Shown piece by piece: positions 50,501-56,350 of a DNA stretch of 64,000 nt. The stretch comes from Ahaetulla prasina. Taxonomy: Eukaryota > Chordata > Lepidosauria > Squamata > Colubridae. The DNA lies in NCBI RefSeq assembly GCF_028640845.1, contig NC_080540.1, forward strand, positions 95,716,061-95,780,060. The letters run 5' to 3'. The position numbers were made by a program, and so were the translations under genes. The notes under the pieces were generated by a model. That model was not told the DNA's origin. It did no database searches and saw only the letters and a list, made by a program, of their open reading frames with translations. The first letter of the stretch is position 1. Each line of letters starts with the position of its first letter.

Positions 50501-53500
50501 TCTCCCGAAGGACTCAGGGCGGTGTACAGCCTTATTAAAATACATAGATAGACAATAAATTTAAAATAATTTTAAAATGAAATATTTAACCGGCCAATTT
50601 AACTAAAAATAGCAAAACCAATTAAAATCAGTACAAAATTTAAAATTTAAAATTTAAAAAACTAAAAAATCTAATCCAGTCCTGCGCACCTGAATAAGTG
50701 TGTTTTAAGTTCACGACGGAAGGTTCTAAGGTCCGAGAGTTGGCGAAGTCCTGGGGGGAGCTCGTTCCAGAGGGCGGGAGCCCCCGCAGAGAAGGCCCTT
50801 CCCCTGGGTGTCGCCAGACGACACTGCCTAGCTGACAGCACCCTGAGGAGTCCCTCTCTGTGAGAGCGCACGGGTCGGTGAGAGGTATTCGGTAGCAGAA
50901 GGCGGTCCCATAAATAGCCCGGCCCTATGCCATGGAGCGCTTTAAAGGTGATCACCAACACCTTGAAGCGCACCCGGAAGGCCACAGGTAGCCAGTGCAG
51001 TCTGCGCAGGATAGGTGTCACCCGGGAGCCACGAGGGGCTCCTTCTATCACCGCGCAGCCGCATTCTGGACTAACTGCAGTCCAGTAGAAGTAAGACATG
51101 TTAATAGGCTTGTTAACTAGACTTTTCAATAAAAGTGCAATGACTAAGAAGGTTAATGAATAGCGAATATGAGATGAGAGTATAATTTGTACAATAAAGA
51201 ATCTATGCAAAGAATGGAGGAAAGAATACAAAATGAAGCAATAAGAGAACAGAGGAAACTACTGCAGTTCCAAGGATTTGAGGACTAAGTTCCTTATCCA
51301 AAGCTATATTTAATAAAAATTAATATATCAGCAGACAATTAATCCTACCACCTTTGGGAAAGTTTTAATATAGTTTCTCAACTTTAGGAAAGACAGACAA
51401 ATCATTTTATTGAAATCTGAATTTTCTGAATAAGTACACATTTTCTAAAATTGAACCTACCTTTCTCAGAATTCTTAAGACCGTTCATTCAAAGTGATAT
51501 TAAAGAACATACGGATACAGTTAGTCTTTGACTTACAACAGTCCATTTATTGACAGTTCAAAATTACAACAGCACATGTGACTTATGACCATTTTTCAGT
51601 TATGACCTTCGCAGCATCCCCAGGATCATGTGATCAAAATTCAGATGGTTGGCAGCTGGTTCATACTTATGACTGTTGCTATGTCCCAAGTCATGTGATC
51701 ACCTTTTATGACCTTCTGACAAGCAAAGTCAGTGGAGAAGCCAGATTCACTTAGCAACCGGGTTAGTAACTTATCAACTGAAGTGATTCAATTAACAACT
51801 ATGGCAACAGAGGTCGTAAAATGAGATAAAACTCACTTAACAAATGTTTCACTTAGTAACATATATTTTGGGCTCAATTGCGGTCATAAATCGAGGACTA
51901 TCTTTCAACAGTTCATTTAGTGACTGTTTAAAGTTACAAAGACATTGAAAAAAGTGAGTTATGACCATTTTTCACATTTACGGCCATTGCAGCATCCTCA
52001 TGGTCACATGATCAAAATTTGGATGTTTGGCAACTGACTCATAGTCATGATGCCTGCAATGTCCCAGGGTCATCTGATCCCCTCTTGTTACCTTCTGACA
52101 AGCAAAGTCAATGGGGAAGTGAGATTCACTTAACAGCTGTGTTACTAACTCAACAACTCCAGTGATTCACTTAACAACTGTGGCAAGAAAACTCATAAAA
52201 TGAGGCAAAAATCATTTAACAAATGTCTCACTTAGCAACATAAATTTTTGCCTCAATTGTGGTCCTAGTTTGACCACCACCTGTAGTTTTGTTAAGAAAT
52301 ACTAGTGAATAAGCTGATTTAAAGTAATTAAATACAATGTTCCTGACTATGAATTTATATCACAAGGTAATCAAACTCATCTCTATAAAAGCCGTTAGAA
52401 TTAAATCAGCCAAAATAAGAACCTATAGATACATACAGTATGGACAGGTTTAAATTCAATAGGACCTATAAGAAAAATAACTAATATAAATAGATTTAAA
52501 ACATAAGGAGGCATATCTAACTGAAATTGCCTTGAAATCACAAAGTAGGTGGCACCATAGCAAAATTTCTAGTTTTTCAGAACTGTGGCAAATCACAATG
52601 ACAAATGCCTTTTGTGGAGGAATGGATAATTCAAACATCAGATTCTAAAATGTGCTATGGCTGTGTATCTAAATACAGCATCAAATTATATAACAAGTCT
52701 AGAGGACATCTCCTTTGGGGGAAGTGTAAAAGCTTAAATGTTCCCATCATTCCATATGACAATTCTCACAGAATTTTCAGGATCAAAACCCATTTCTCTA
52801 CATAGAAAATGGCTAATAATTGCAAGGCAGCGTGAACATAAATTTTCCTATTACTTTAGAAACAAATTAGAATTTTAATTATATTTCTTTGTAACACTTT
52901 AGTTTTCCAAAGCACTATTCAGCATCAATGCAAATAAAATTAAGACTTGAAATTTTCTCTGATGCTCAGAAAATCAGATTGGAATTTCTGCTATATACAA
53001 TGCCTAATTCCATTTCTCTTCCTTTTTACATAGGATATCAGGTCTTACTTTCAGTTTTATAGAGTTACAGAAATGTGATTCCTTTAAATAATATTAGTGA
53101 AATCCAGTCTTCAAACAGTCAATGAACACTGCCACTACTGAATTGGAAAAGCAGAAAGGTAATGGAATAACAGGCTTGAAACATTGGTGGAGAATGATAG
53201 TTTACTATTTTATCTAGCATAAGACAAACATGTTTTCTGTTTAGGTTTGTCCTGATTGCAAAAACAAGTGGAATATATAATTCCTTAATTCAAAATTATA
53301 CATTTTTACTAAAAGACTATTCTTATATCAACTGGTCACCTACTATCCTCTGTATATATACTGTTCTATTTAAAACTGCAGCTTACTCAGAATTACTGCC
53401 TTTATTGCCACAGAAGCTGCACAAGATTTTGGGTAACCACAAACCACATTCAGAATTCTGTGCAAGAGACAAATGAGTCTTGCAATATTTTATAAGCTAA

Positions 53501-56079
53501 AAATACATATATTTAATTAATTAAAATAGATCTTCCAATGTTTTAAATCATCATACATCCATATAAAGAAACTAAAATATAAGATCTATACAAATTTAAA
53601 ATTGTTTCAATTAAAGAAAGATAATACACTATACAGGTAATCTTTGACTTAGAACCATTTGTTTAGTCACCTCAAAGTTACAACGGCACTGAAAAAAGTG
53701 ACTTATGAACATTTTTCATACTTACAACCATTGCAGCATCCCTGCTGTCACATATTCGGACACCTATTTATGATGATTGCACTGTCCCGAGATCATGTGA
53801 TCACCTTTTGACCAACAAAGTCAATGGAGAAGCCAGATTCACTTAACTGTGTTACTAATTTAACTGCAGTGATTCATTCATTCAACAAGAAGAAAGGTTG
53901 TAAAATGGGGCAAAACTCACTTAACCGTCTTGCTTAGCAAGATACATTTTGGGTTCAATTGTGATTGTAAGTCAAGGACTACCTGGGTCTTCTGAGGCTT
54001 TTTCATTTGAAGCAGAGAGAGAATATGATAGAATATAAAATTAGGCATGGTATGGAAAATACGGATGGAGCAAGTTTTTTCTTTCAACATTGGGATTCAG
54101 AATTACTTATTTGTTGAAATTAAATATGTTAAGAGTTCAGGATTGTTAAAATGAAGTTTATTTTACATAATGCGTAGTTAAAATGGGATTCACTGCTTCC
54201 TTTAGCCAAATGTATAGCTAATAGTTCTGATAACGGGTAGTATACCTAAACATCAGCTAGAATTATAAGTCTTGGAGTACCTGTGCCGTGATTTGCATCA
54301 AGACCAAATATATTGATTAAAAATCACACACCATGCCTTTATGTCCATCTTGATTGATTTGCAAGATATCAAGTATCTACAGGCCAAATGCTACTCTTCC
54401 TAAATCAGTTTGCAATACACTAAACAATACCACTGGCTTGCATTCTTTCTACATCTCCATTTGTTGCCCACCAGCTCCAGCACAAAATCCTGTTGCAATA
54501 AACAATCATGTCATTTCCAGCTAACTTTGGGTCACAGTCACTTCATAATTCAGGATGCCCATATTGATTTAGAATTCTACACTTCACATGTAAATAGGAA
54601 ACTCACATAACGTAACCTATGATCATTAACTCCAATTTGGTGTAGTAAAGGGAAAAGGACAAAGTTCTGTATTACAGAAACATAACTTATGGAACCACAT
54701 AAGTTCTGTAAGTTATGTTTCTGAATCTTTTCAGAAACGAAATTTGTACAACTCCTGTAAGTACTAATACAACTTGATTATCTTCCCAGACCTACAATCT
54801 TAAAAAAATAGAATACTAATTACTGTCAACATCCAACTATGAAACTATACAGTGAAACACAGCTAAAGATTAACTATTGCTCTATTTTTACCAGAAGAAC
54901 ACACAGGTACGCACACAAATGAGGCACAGTTTACACAGTTCCTCAACCAGCCTCATTTGACAGCTTTGAAGGAGCAGGAGAAATTGAGCAACTAGTCAGC
55001 TGAGAGATTTTCTGATTATACCAGCATAATGAAAATCCTTAAACCAGGAGGATTTGAATTATGCACCGCATTCTTTACACCCACAGATGTCAGAAAGCAA
55101 GCAGCATCCCATTCTGTATGCAATTCTCTTCACAACAGTGCTTTCTTTCTTTCTCTTTCTTTTTTTATAACTGTAGGGTATTTTTTTTTTTTTTTGCCAA
55201 AGAATGCTCAGCTGGGAATCCAAGTCTCAAAAGGCTAATTGACCAATTAATTGTACAGAACACCAAACATTTGGGGACTTCCATGTCATTGTAAACCATC
55301 CCGTTTTTCTAAAGACATACTCTCTTCTCACACAGCGTCAATAGGTTGCAAGCCACAAAACCTGAACTATGATAATCTGTTAGCTCACCGGGTACTGCCA
55401 TATATATGAGAGAGAGGTTCATCTGGGTAGCAGAGTATATATATATATATACATATATATATTCTGCTACCCAGATGAATCTAGTTCTCCCTCTGGGAGC
55501 CGCTTCCCGTGTCTTCGTGTTAAATTCTGGGAAATAGTCTCAAGCGGCAGGCGTTCCATCGTTACGAGAGAGCATCGCTAGGGAGAGTGATACAGGGAGC
55601 GCTCATCGCTGTCTCGCCCCCCAAGAAAATGCTCCAGAGCTGCTACGAGTGCGGATGCCGCTGCTACGCTGCTAGTCCTTTCTCCCAGGACCTCAGTGCC
55701 TTCCAAGCACAGAAGGGAAGCCAAGGGCTCCGGATTGGAAACCAGGGGGGCTTTTTTGCCTAGCAAAACAGGGTCGTCTGCTAGAAGTGCCATTCTGCTC
55801 CGCGAGGGGCGACAACCGAAGGGGGTCGGCATACGGCCGCCACGTACGCGGATCCTCCGTGCTCCCGGCCCCCTTGCCCTGCCCTGCCCTGCCCCTCCGC
55901 GGCGTGACACCTGACTGCCCTGCCGAAAAGGAACCAGAGACACCCAAGATTCAAGCCCCCTAACGTGACCCGGGGTGCGGCGGCCGGCTTCACTCACCAT
56001 TGCTGTACGGCTGCTGGGGTGGCGGCGGCTGGCCGGCTCTAGTAAGGCTATTAAACGCGGGCCTTCCCGGCTGGGCCAT
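17450..56079 (-). CDS. SEC24A: SEC24A, COPII coat cargo-binding subunit, complete gene of 23 coding exons
   Basis: All 23 coding exons can be placed on the minus strand with canonical GT-AG sites and matching phases; they sum to 3237 nt, 1078 aa plus stop (human about 1093). SEC24A pairs with SEC23 in the inner COPII coat and selects cargo and SNAREs for ER-to-Golgi vesicles. The order is: a Pro/Gln/Ser/Asn-rich disordered N-terminus (about 1-370); a zinc finger with C416, C419, C437 and C440 (CRSC...CNLC); a trunk domain starting about residue 483 ([11 protein letters not shown]); the beta-sandwich and helical regions (to about 940); and a gelsolin-like domain (about 950-1040) ending in [11 protein letters not shown]. 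Blocks such as VNLNESKE and [20 protein letters not shown] match SEC24A better than SEC24B, and the CAMLG neighbour agrees. The ATG at 56079 is chosen because MAQPGRPAF aligns with the mammalian MSQPGIPAS start; an in-frame upstream ATG at 56322 lies in promoter-like DNA. Confidence 0.97.
18059..18162 (-). CDS. SEC24A: SEC24A coding exon 22
   Basis: 104 nt, residues 1007-1041: [20 protein letters not shown], then [15 protein letters not shown]. Acceptor TTTTTGACAG, donor GTAAGT, phase 0 to 2. Confidence 0.95.
18388..18718 (+). mobile_element. TA-flanked mini-element, diverged
   Basis: Starts gtagtcctcaacta and ends 'gctgtcataagctgaggtc'. It keeps 'caaagttacagtgacacc' and 'cccacaagcaaaattaatgg'. 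It lies in SEC24A intron 21. Confidence 0.6.
19150..19395 (-). mobile_element. 5S-rRNA-derived SINE (Sauria type)
   Basis: Read on the minus strand, 19395-19298 follows vertebrate 5S rRNA in order: 'aaatgctaaatagggtcaga', 'ccagtatgtagctagatggg', 'agatcaccatg' (5S: GGAAGCTAAGCAGGGTCGG, GGTTAGTACTTGGATGGG, AGACCGCC). The lower half (19150-19260) resembles the 3' half of the squamate SINEs, with 'ggcaatgg ... accacttctg'-like remnants. It is in SEC24A intron 21. Confidence 0.7.
19518..19610 (-). CDS. SEC24A: SEC24A coding exon 21 (gelsolin-like domain)
   Basis: 93 nt, residues 976-1006: [20 protein letters not shown], then [11 protein letters not shown]. Acceptor GAATATACAG, donor GTAAGA, phase 0 to 0. 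It is too short to show as a long open frame and was found by matching the expected protein. Confidence 0.94.
19755..19859 (-). CDS. SEC24A: SEC24A coding exon 20 (gelsolin-like domain)
   Basis: 105 nt, residues 941-975: [20 protein letters not shown], then [15 protein letters not shown]. Phase 0 to 0, donor GTAAGT. Confidence 0.96.
20855..20992 (-). CDS. SEC24A: SEC24A coding exon 19 (helical domain)
   Basis: 138 nt, residues 895-940: [20 protein letters not shown], then [13 protein letters not shown]. Phase 0 to 0, donor GTAAGT. Confidence 0.96.
21265..21440 (-). CDS. SEC24A: SEC24A coding exon 18 (helical domain)
   Basis: 176 nt, residues 836-894: [20 protein letters not shown], then [20 protein letters not shown]. 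Phase 1 to 0, donor GTAAAA. Confidence 0.96.
21778..21888 (-). CDS. SEC24A: SEC24A coding exon 17
   Basis: 111 nt, residues 799-836: [18 protein letters not shown], then [18 protein letters not shown]. Phase 1 to 1, donor GTATGT. Confidence 0.95.
22218..22391 (-). CDS. SEC24A: SEC24A coding exon 16
   Basis: 174 nt, residues 741-799: [20 protein letters not shown], then [14 protein letters not shown] and SALLYTSSK. Phase 1 to 1, donor GTAAGT. Confidence 0.96.
23172..23660. mobile_element. hAT-type element with exact 8-bp target duplication
   Basis: Element 23180-23652 begins CAGTGGTTCTCAACCTTT and ends AGGTTGAGAACCGCTG. It is flanked by perfect copies of ctctagga (23172-23179 and 23653-23660). 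These are the classic MER5/Charlie-like hAT termini. The interior has three imperfect ~95-bp tandem units. No transposase is encoded. Confidence 0.92.
23262..23560. repeat. Three ~95-bp tandem units inside the hAT element
   Basis: Each unit contains a 'catgcctgaagcc'-type box followed by 'ggctagcgat', about 8-16 bases apart; the boxes start near 23276, 23371 and 23467. A 'gcagctggcttg' box follows in units two and three, and units diverge moderately. Confidence 0.8.
24031..24189 (-). CDS. SEC24A: SEC24A coding exon 15
   Basis: 159 nt, residues 688-741: [20 protein letters not shown], then [19 protein letters not shown]. Phase 1 to 1, donor GTTAGA. Confidence 0.96.
24677..24797 (-). CDS. SEC24A: SEC24A coding exon 14 (trunk)
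   Basis: 121 nt, residues 648-688: [20 protein letters not shown], then [18 protein letters not shown]. Phase 0 to 1, donor GTAAGA. Confidence 0.96.
25290..25525 (+). mobile_element. tRNA-derived SINE with BovB-like 3' half
   Basis: A degenerate tRNA head ('ggtatagtggttaag ... gaattctagtcctgc') is followed by 'gatggcaatggcaagccact', 'ttgccaagaaaact' and a 'ttgacttgaagggtatacat' tail, the pattern of squamate BovB-dependent SINEs. It is in SEC24A intron 13. Confidence 0.7.
25600..25970 (-). mobile_element. Old CR1-type LINE 3' fragment
   Basis: Decayed sequence with phrases typical of CR1-like 3' regions ('ctattccagtctgtctgaat', 'ccagaactcaatgctaaatc', 'gaccaaagcagaataaagga'). Orientation and family are uncertain. 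Confidence 0.4.
26058..26264 (-). CDS. SEC24A: SEC24A coding exon 13 (trunk)
   Basis: 207 nt, residues 579-647: [50 protein letters not shown]. Phase 0 to 0, with the weaker donor GTTAGC. Confidence 0.95.
26971..27026 (-). CDS. SEC24A: SEC24A coding exon 12 (trunk)
   Basis: Small 56-nt exon, residues 560-578: [18 protein letters not shown]. Phase 1 to 0; acceptor TATTGTAG, donor GTAAGA. Confidence 0.95.
27065..27428 (+). mobile_element. TA-flanked mini-element, diverged
   Basis: Retains 'gattgttcagttacaacagc', 'cccagtc..caattgcagttata' and the right end 'aaatcgagaactacct'. It is in SEC24A intron 11. Confidence 0.5.
28647..28765 (-). CDS. SEC24A: SEC24A coding exon 11 (trunk)
   Basis: 119 nt, residues 520-560: [20 protein letters not shown], then [12 protein letters not shown]. 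Phase 2 to 1, donor GTAAGA. Confidence 0.96.
29425..29625 (-). mobile_element. tRNA-derived SINE
   Basis: Reverse orientation. The central domain 'attgcccccaacaatctggg' and a B-box-like 'gagatttgaactgcc' precede a tRNA-like head ending 'ctctaaccactgcaccatct'. It is in SEC24A intron 10. Confidence 0.85.
29720..30320. other. Unassigned repeat-like segment in SEC24A intron 10
   Basis: A relatively GC-rich block with long open but unrecognisable frames on both strands, flanked by 'tattgtcatggtgggctcag' and a TTTG repeat at 30335-30358. It may be a LINE or LTR remnant. Nothing in the translations identifies it. Confidence 0.3.
30432..30544 (-). CDS. SEC24A: SEC24A coding exon 10 (start of trunk)
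   Basis: 113 nt, residues 483-520: [19 protein letters not shown], then [18 protein letters not shown]. Phase 0 to 2, donor GTGAGT. Confidence 0.96.
30810..30948. mobile_element. Short inverted-repeat element (TTTTCC...AATAAGAC type)
   Basis: Left end 'attttcctgaaaataagacc' is mirrored by the right end 'gtcttattttgggggaaaag'. Related termini occur near 43640 and 45440-45867. Confidence 0.6.
31045..31190 (+). mobile_element. tRNA-derived SINE fragment
   Basis: 'ggttgaagtgctggattaga' through 'ggtaatgacaaactacttcc' follows the layout of the SINE at 25290-25525, with strong decay. It is in SEC24A intron 9. Confidence 0.5.
31748..31857 (-). CDS. SEC24A: SEC24A coding exon 9
   Basis: 110 nt, residues 446-482: [17 protein letters not shown], then [18 protein letters not shown]. 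Phase 1 to 0, donor GTGAGA. Confidence 0.96.
32121..32247 (-). CDS. SEC24A: SEC24A coding exon 8 (zinc finger)
   Basis: 127 nt, residues 404-446. It holds all four zinc ligands, C416-x2-C419 and C437-x2-C440, within [13 protein letters not shown] and [13 protein letters not shown]. Phase 0 to 1, donor GTGAGT. Confidence 0.96.
33545..33639. mobile_element. Fold-back hAT-type mini-element
   Basis: A 95-bp element with arms of about 45 bp that are almost perfect reverse complements (caggggtttgcaaacttggc ... gccaagtttgcagacccctg). It is flanked by gactagag / gactatag (7 of 8 match). It is in SEC24A intron 7. Confidence 0.85.
33710..33812 (-). CDS. SEC24A: SEC24A coding exon 7
   Basis: 103 nt, residues 369-403, phase 2 to 0: [20 protein letters not shown] ... 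LHPFKDLS. Donor GTATGT. Confidence 0.95.
35178..35560. mobile_element. Mini-element with 28-bp perfect terminal inverted repeats
   Basis: Arms 35178-35205 and 35533-35560 are exact reverse complements, starting TTACCGTATATACTCGAGTA. A third internal copy of the ACTCGAGTATAAGCCGA core lies at about 35475-35495. It has no coding capacity. It is in SEC24A intron 6. Confidence 0.92.
35803..36130 (-). mobile_element. TA-flanked mini-element, diverged
   Basis: Starts 'agatagtttttgacttatga' and ends near 'aaggtcataactccc'. The middle keeps 'gttgccaagtgcaaccacat' and 'aaaacgaatgctgcag'-type family words. Confidence 0.5.
36682..36860 (-). CDS. SEC24A: SEC24A coding exon 6
   Basis: 179 nt, residues 310-369, phase 0 to 2. 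It codes [20 protein letters not shown] and [10 protein letters not shown], where conservation rises at the end of the disordered tail. Donor GTAAGG. Confidence 0.95.
36988..37402 (+). mobile_element. TA-flanked mini-element, near full length
   Basis: Left TA|CAGGTCGTCCTCAATTA, right GTTGAGGATTACCTG|TA: both termini and the TA duplication are visible. It is in SEC24A intron 5. Confidence 0.85.
37588..37679. repeat. Perfect inverted repeat, 41-bp arms, 9-bp spacer
   Basis: Arm 37588-37628 (starts aaattatccacttatctaga) is the exact reverse complement of 37639-37679. It is in SEC24A intron 5. A further partial repeat, 'ggataagataagtggat', follows directly. Confidence 0.93.
38573..38697. mobile_element. 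hAT-type mini-element
   Basis: Inverted termini CAGGGGTGTCAAACTTG and GAGTTTGACATCCCTG, flanked by ttgtagag / ttctagag (7 of 8). The GC-rich interior includes a 'gcgtcacgtgacat' palindrome. Confidence 0.85.
38886..39275 (-). mobile_element. TA-flanked mini-element, near full length, reverse orientation
   Basis: Starts TA|GGTAGTCCTCAATTTATG and ends 'aagttgagaagcacctg'. It contains 'gttgctaagcaagacagtta', the hallmark of reverse orientation. Confidence 0.8.
39876..39981. repeat. A/T homopolymer-run palindromic low-complexity block
   Basis: Alternating runs of 5-11 A and T only, with self-complementary blocks, about 80 bp inside intron 5 from the exon 5 donor. Confidence 0.9.
40061..40209 (-). 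CDS. SEC24A: SEC24A coding exon 5
   Basis: 149 nt, residues 260-309, phase 1 to 0. It contains [18 protein letters not shown], close to the mammalian [17 protein letters not shown]. Donor GTAAAT. Confidence 0.94.
41270..41575 (-). mobile_element. TA-flanked mini-element, diverged, ends lost
   Basis: Keeps 'ttgactttgcttgtcagaag', 'gatcatatgaccacaggcca' and 'acaatcacatgatcatgatg' in reverse orientation. Neither terminus is clear. Confidence 0.55.
42848..42918 (+). mobile_element. TA-flanked mini-element, right end only
   Basis: 'tagtaacagaaatttggggc' to 'gatgaaggctacctg|ta' corresponds to the last ~70 bp of the family. Confidence 0.6.
43327..43404 (-). CDS. SEC24A: SEC24A coding exon 4
   Basis: 78 nt, residues 234-260, phase 1 to 1. 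It codes [20 protein letters not shown] then GGGFL, matching the mammalian SYDEIEGGGLL block. Confidence 0.92.
43329..43330. other. SEC24A: Boundary note: SEC24A intron 4 begins immediately below exon 4
   Basis: Intron 4 (40210-43326) holds two decayed mini-element copies (41270-41575 and 42848-42918) and a CTGTT pentamer run (43077-43096). The rest shows nothing recognisable and no extra exon. Confidence 0.5.
43664..44575 (-). mobile_element. Penelope-like element, 3' part with GIY-YIG-type endonuclease tail
   Basis: Reading on the minus strand from about 44575, a frame open for about 300 codons begins [20 protein letters not shown], then [37 protein letters not shown] and [10 protein letters not shown]. 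The EH ... H-x-I-x-F ... R-x-x-x-E-A order is that of the C-terminal half of the GIY-YIG endonuclease of Penelope-like retroelements. After it comes a ~150-residue Thr/Gln/Pro-rich tail with no domain I know, then the terminal-repeat-encoded end ([17 protein letters not shown]). The reverse transcriptase is absent, so the copy is 5' truncated. It is inserted in SEC24A intron 3, same strand as the gene. Confidence 0.75.
43670..43835 (-). repeat. Penelope-like terminal repeat, copy 1
   Basis: Contains, on the minus strand, the CTGAAGA (43789-43783) ... GAAAC (from 43763) block. The string 'gtgcttctcgagcaaag' is directly duplicated (43808-43824 and 43828-43844). Confidence 0.75.
44655..44815 (+). 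repeat. Penelope-like terminal repeat, copy 2, inverted relative to copy 1
   Basis: Codes on the plus strand the same end as copy 1 ([20 protein letters not shown] ... [11 protein letters not shown]). CTGAAGA at 44688-44694 and GAAA at 44714-44717. Confidence 0.8.
44837..45085. repeat. Penelope-like terminal repeats, copies 3 and 4, forming a long palindrome
   Basis: Copy 3 (about 44847-44947, minus) and copy 4 (about 44950-45048, plus) are near-perfect reverse complements over roughly 100 bp. The arms share ttattcgggttttctcccgc, 'cgtaaaattggaagt' and 'cttggcgacgtttcgacgaa'. AT dinucleotides flank both outer edges. Confidence 0.9.
45060..45120. repeat. AT then AC dinucleotide microsatellite
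   Basis: (AT)n followed by (AC)n at the outer edge of the Penelope-like palindrome. Confidence 0.95.
45121..45382. mobile_element. hAT-like mini-element ('contains accggttctc' repeats)
   Basis: Ends tggtgggtttca / tgaaaccca are inverted. Inside, 'actaccggttctc' is repeated and a ~30-bp segment 'aggggaaggatactg..aaaat' is duplicated. Confidence 0.6.
45435..45867. mobile_element. Unclassified repeat with TTATTTTCGGGG ends
   Basis: Begins 'gttcttattttcgggggatg' and ends 'ttctattttcagggtaacac'. It contains inverted segments ('aggccttcaggaac' / 'gcttcctgaaggcttc'-like). It is related to the termini near 30810. Confidence 0.45.
46061..46189 (-). CDS. SEC24A: SEC24A coding exon 3, with two possible donors
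   Basis: Residues 191-234, Pro/Ala-rich ([17 protein letters not shown]). Acceptor TATTTGCCAG. The stronger donor is G|GTAAGC at 46060, which fits the mammalian NQEG pattern as MQDG. A second in-frame donor, G|GTATGC, lies 12 nt upstream and would drop four residues. Confidence 0.85.
46317..46551 (-). mobile_element. tRNA-derived SINE
   Basis: Reverse orientation. It carries 'tattgcccccaacaatctga', 'ggttgagtcaaccttgagcc' and 'gcgagattcaaactgcc' (B box). The tRNA-like head is cut by the element at 46552. It is in SEC24A intron 2. Confidence 0.85.
46552..46628. mobile_element. Short fold-back mini-element
   Basis: Inverted ends 'ggccctttacgacctatgga' and 'tccacagatcgtaaaggggc', with the 'ttccagaattcctgag' core seen in related hAT-type mini-elements. 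It sits at the head of the SINE at 46317. Confidence 0.6.
47107..47463 (+). mobile_element. TA-flanked mini-element, near full length
   Basis: Starts gaggtagtcctcgactta and ends 'gtagaggactaactg|ta'. The core words are well kept. It is in SEC24A intron 2. Confidence 0.8.
48056..48544 (-). CDS. SEC24A: SEC24A coding exon 2
   Basis: Residues 28-191, the largest exon (489 nt), phase 1 to 1. It codes the Ser/Asn/Gln/Pro-rich disordered region ([11 protein letters not shown] ... NTYTRQ). Acceptor TTCCTCTAG, donor GTAAGA. Confidence 0.95.
49590..50140 (-). pseudogene. Possible decayed coding-like segment, unidentified
   Basis: More GC-rich and codon-like than the intron around it. Two overlapping minus-strand frames at 49586-49853 are open, and the plus strand is open at 49921-50136. 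One reads [20 protein letters not shown] cannot match it to a family. It may be a processed-pseudogene fragment, an old repeat or chance. Confidence 0.2.
50450..51080 (-). mobile_element. CR1/L2-group LINE, 5'-truncated 3' end
   Basis: The second copy of the family at 4090-6705: the same C-terminal protein ([34 protein letters not shown]), the same 3' UTR hairpin (ccgccc ... gggcgg at 50494-50523) and an ATTT-rich tail. The frame is open for about 140 codons, so this copy looks less damaged at its 3' end than the one in CAMLG. Confidence 0.9.
51520..51907 (+). mobile_element. TA-flanked mini-element, first of a tandem pair
   Basis: Left TA|CAGTTAGTCTTTGACTTA; the right end 'aaatcgaggactatcttt' runs directly into the next copy. 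Confidence 0.8.
51908..52292 (+). mobile_element. TA-flanked mini-element, second of a tandem pair
   Basis: Begins 'caacagttcatttagtgact' without its own left terminus, and ends 'gtggtcctagtttgaccacc'. It is in the same orientation as its neighbour. Confidence 0.75.
53635..53985 (+). mobile_element. TA-flanked mini-element
   Basis: Left TA|CAGGTAATCTTTGACTTA, right 'gtaagtcaaggactacctg'. It has small internal deletions relative to full-length copies. Confidence 0.8.
55405..55490. repeat. AT microsatellite flanked by a 20+-bp inverted repeat
   Basis: Arms 'ttcatctgggtagcagag' and 'ctgctacccagatgaa' bracket a TA repeat (55435-55462). It lies about 600 bp inside intron 1 from SEC24A exon 1. 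Confidence 0.9.
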
Positions 56080-56350
56080 AGCGGCAAGCAAGAGGATCGC
56101 TTGGCGGGCGTCTTTGAGTCTTGCTCCGGCGCCAAGCCCAGGAGGGGAGGCCCTGCTCTTCACACCGGAAGAAAGTAAACGAAGGCCGCACAGGCGCACT
56201 CGGTACACGTGGCACTTCCGGAACGGCGGAGCCCGCAGCCGTAGGCGGGGCTTAGGGCTGAAAAAACGGCGGCCTTGGAGGCGCGGTAGAGATTTAAAGG
56301 GATAGCGCTCTAGGGACGTCATCGCGGTCGGGTTTTGCTTTAAAAGCGTT
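55560..56350 (-). promoter_or_regulatory. SEC24A: SEC24A CpG-island promoter
   Basis: A CpG-dense island spans exon 1. Upstream of the ATG there are two ETS-type sites in opposite orientation (accggaag at 56164-56171; cacttccgg at 56213-56221) and a CRE/ATF-like gacgtcat at 56315-56322. No TATA box is evident, as expected for a housekeeping promoter. The exact start site is not determinable. Confidence 0.75.
55998..56079 (-). CDS. SEC24A: SEC24A coding exon 1
   Basis: ATG plus 26 codons and one base ([12 protein letters not shown] ... PYSN), donor GTGAGTG, phase 1. It lies in a CpG island. The Pro-rich [11 protein letters not shown] matches the start of the disordered tail. Confidence 0.93.

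Larger units (their letters stand above)
48545..55997 (-). other. SEC24A: SEC24A intron 1
   Basis: The 7.5-kb first intron carries a coding-like relic (49590-50140), a truncated LINE (50450-51080), three TA-flanked mini-element copies (51520-52292 and 53635-53985) and a palindrome-flanked AT repeat (55405-55490). 52300-53630 and 54000-55400 show no recognisable feature apart from a 15-bp inverted repeat near 54676-54724. Confidence 0.75.

Noticed and set aside
55578..56135. A 185-codon minus-strand open frame across SEC24A exon 1
   Set aside because: Long frames are expected by chance in CpG islands. It overlaps the true exon 1 in another frame and has no recognisable domain.
55990..56322. 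An N-terminal extension of SEC24A from an upstream in-frame ATG at 56322
   Set aside because: The extra ~80 residues are Arg/Leu/Pro-rich promoter DNA containing ETS and CRE-like sites. The MAQPGRPAF start matches other vertebrates.
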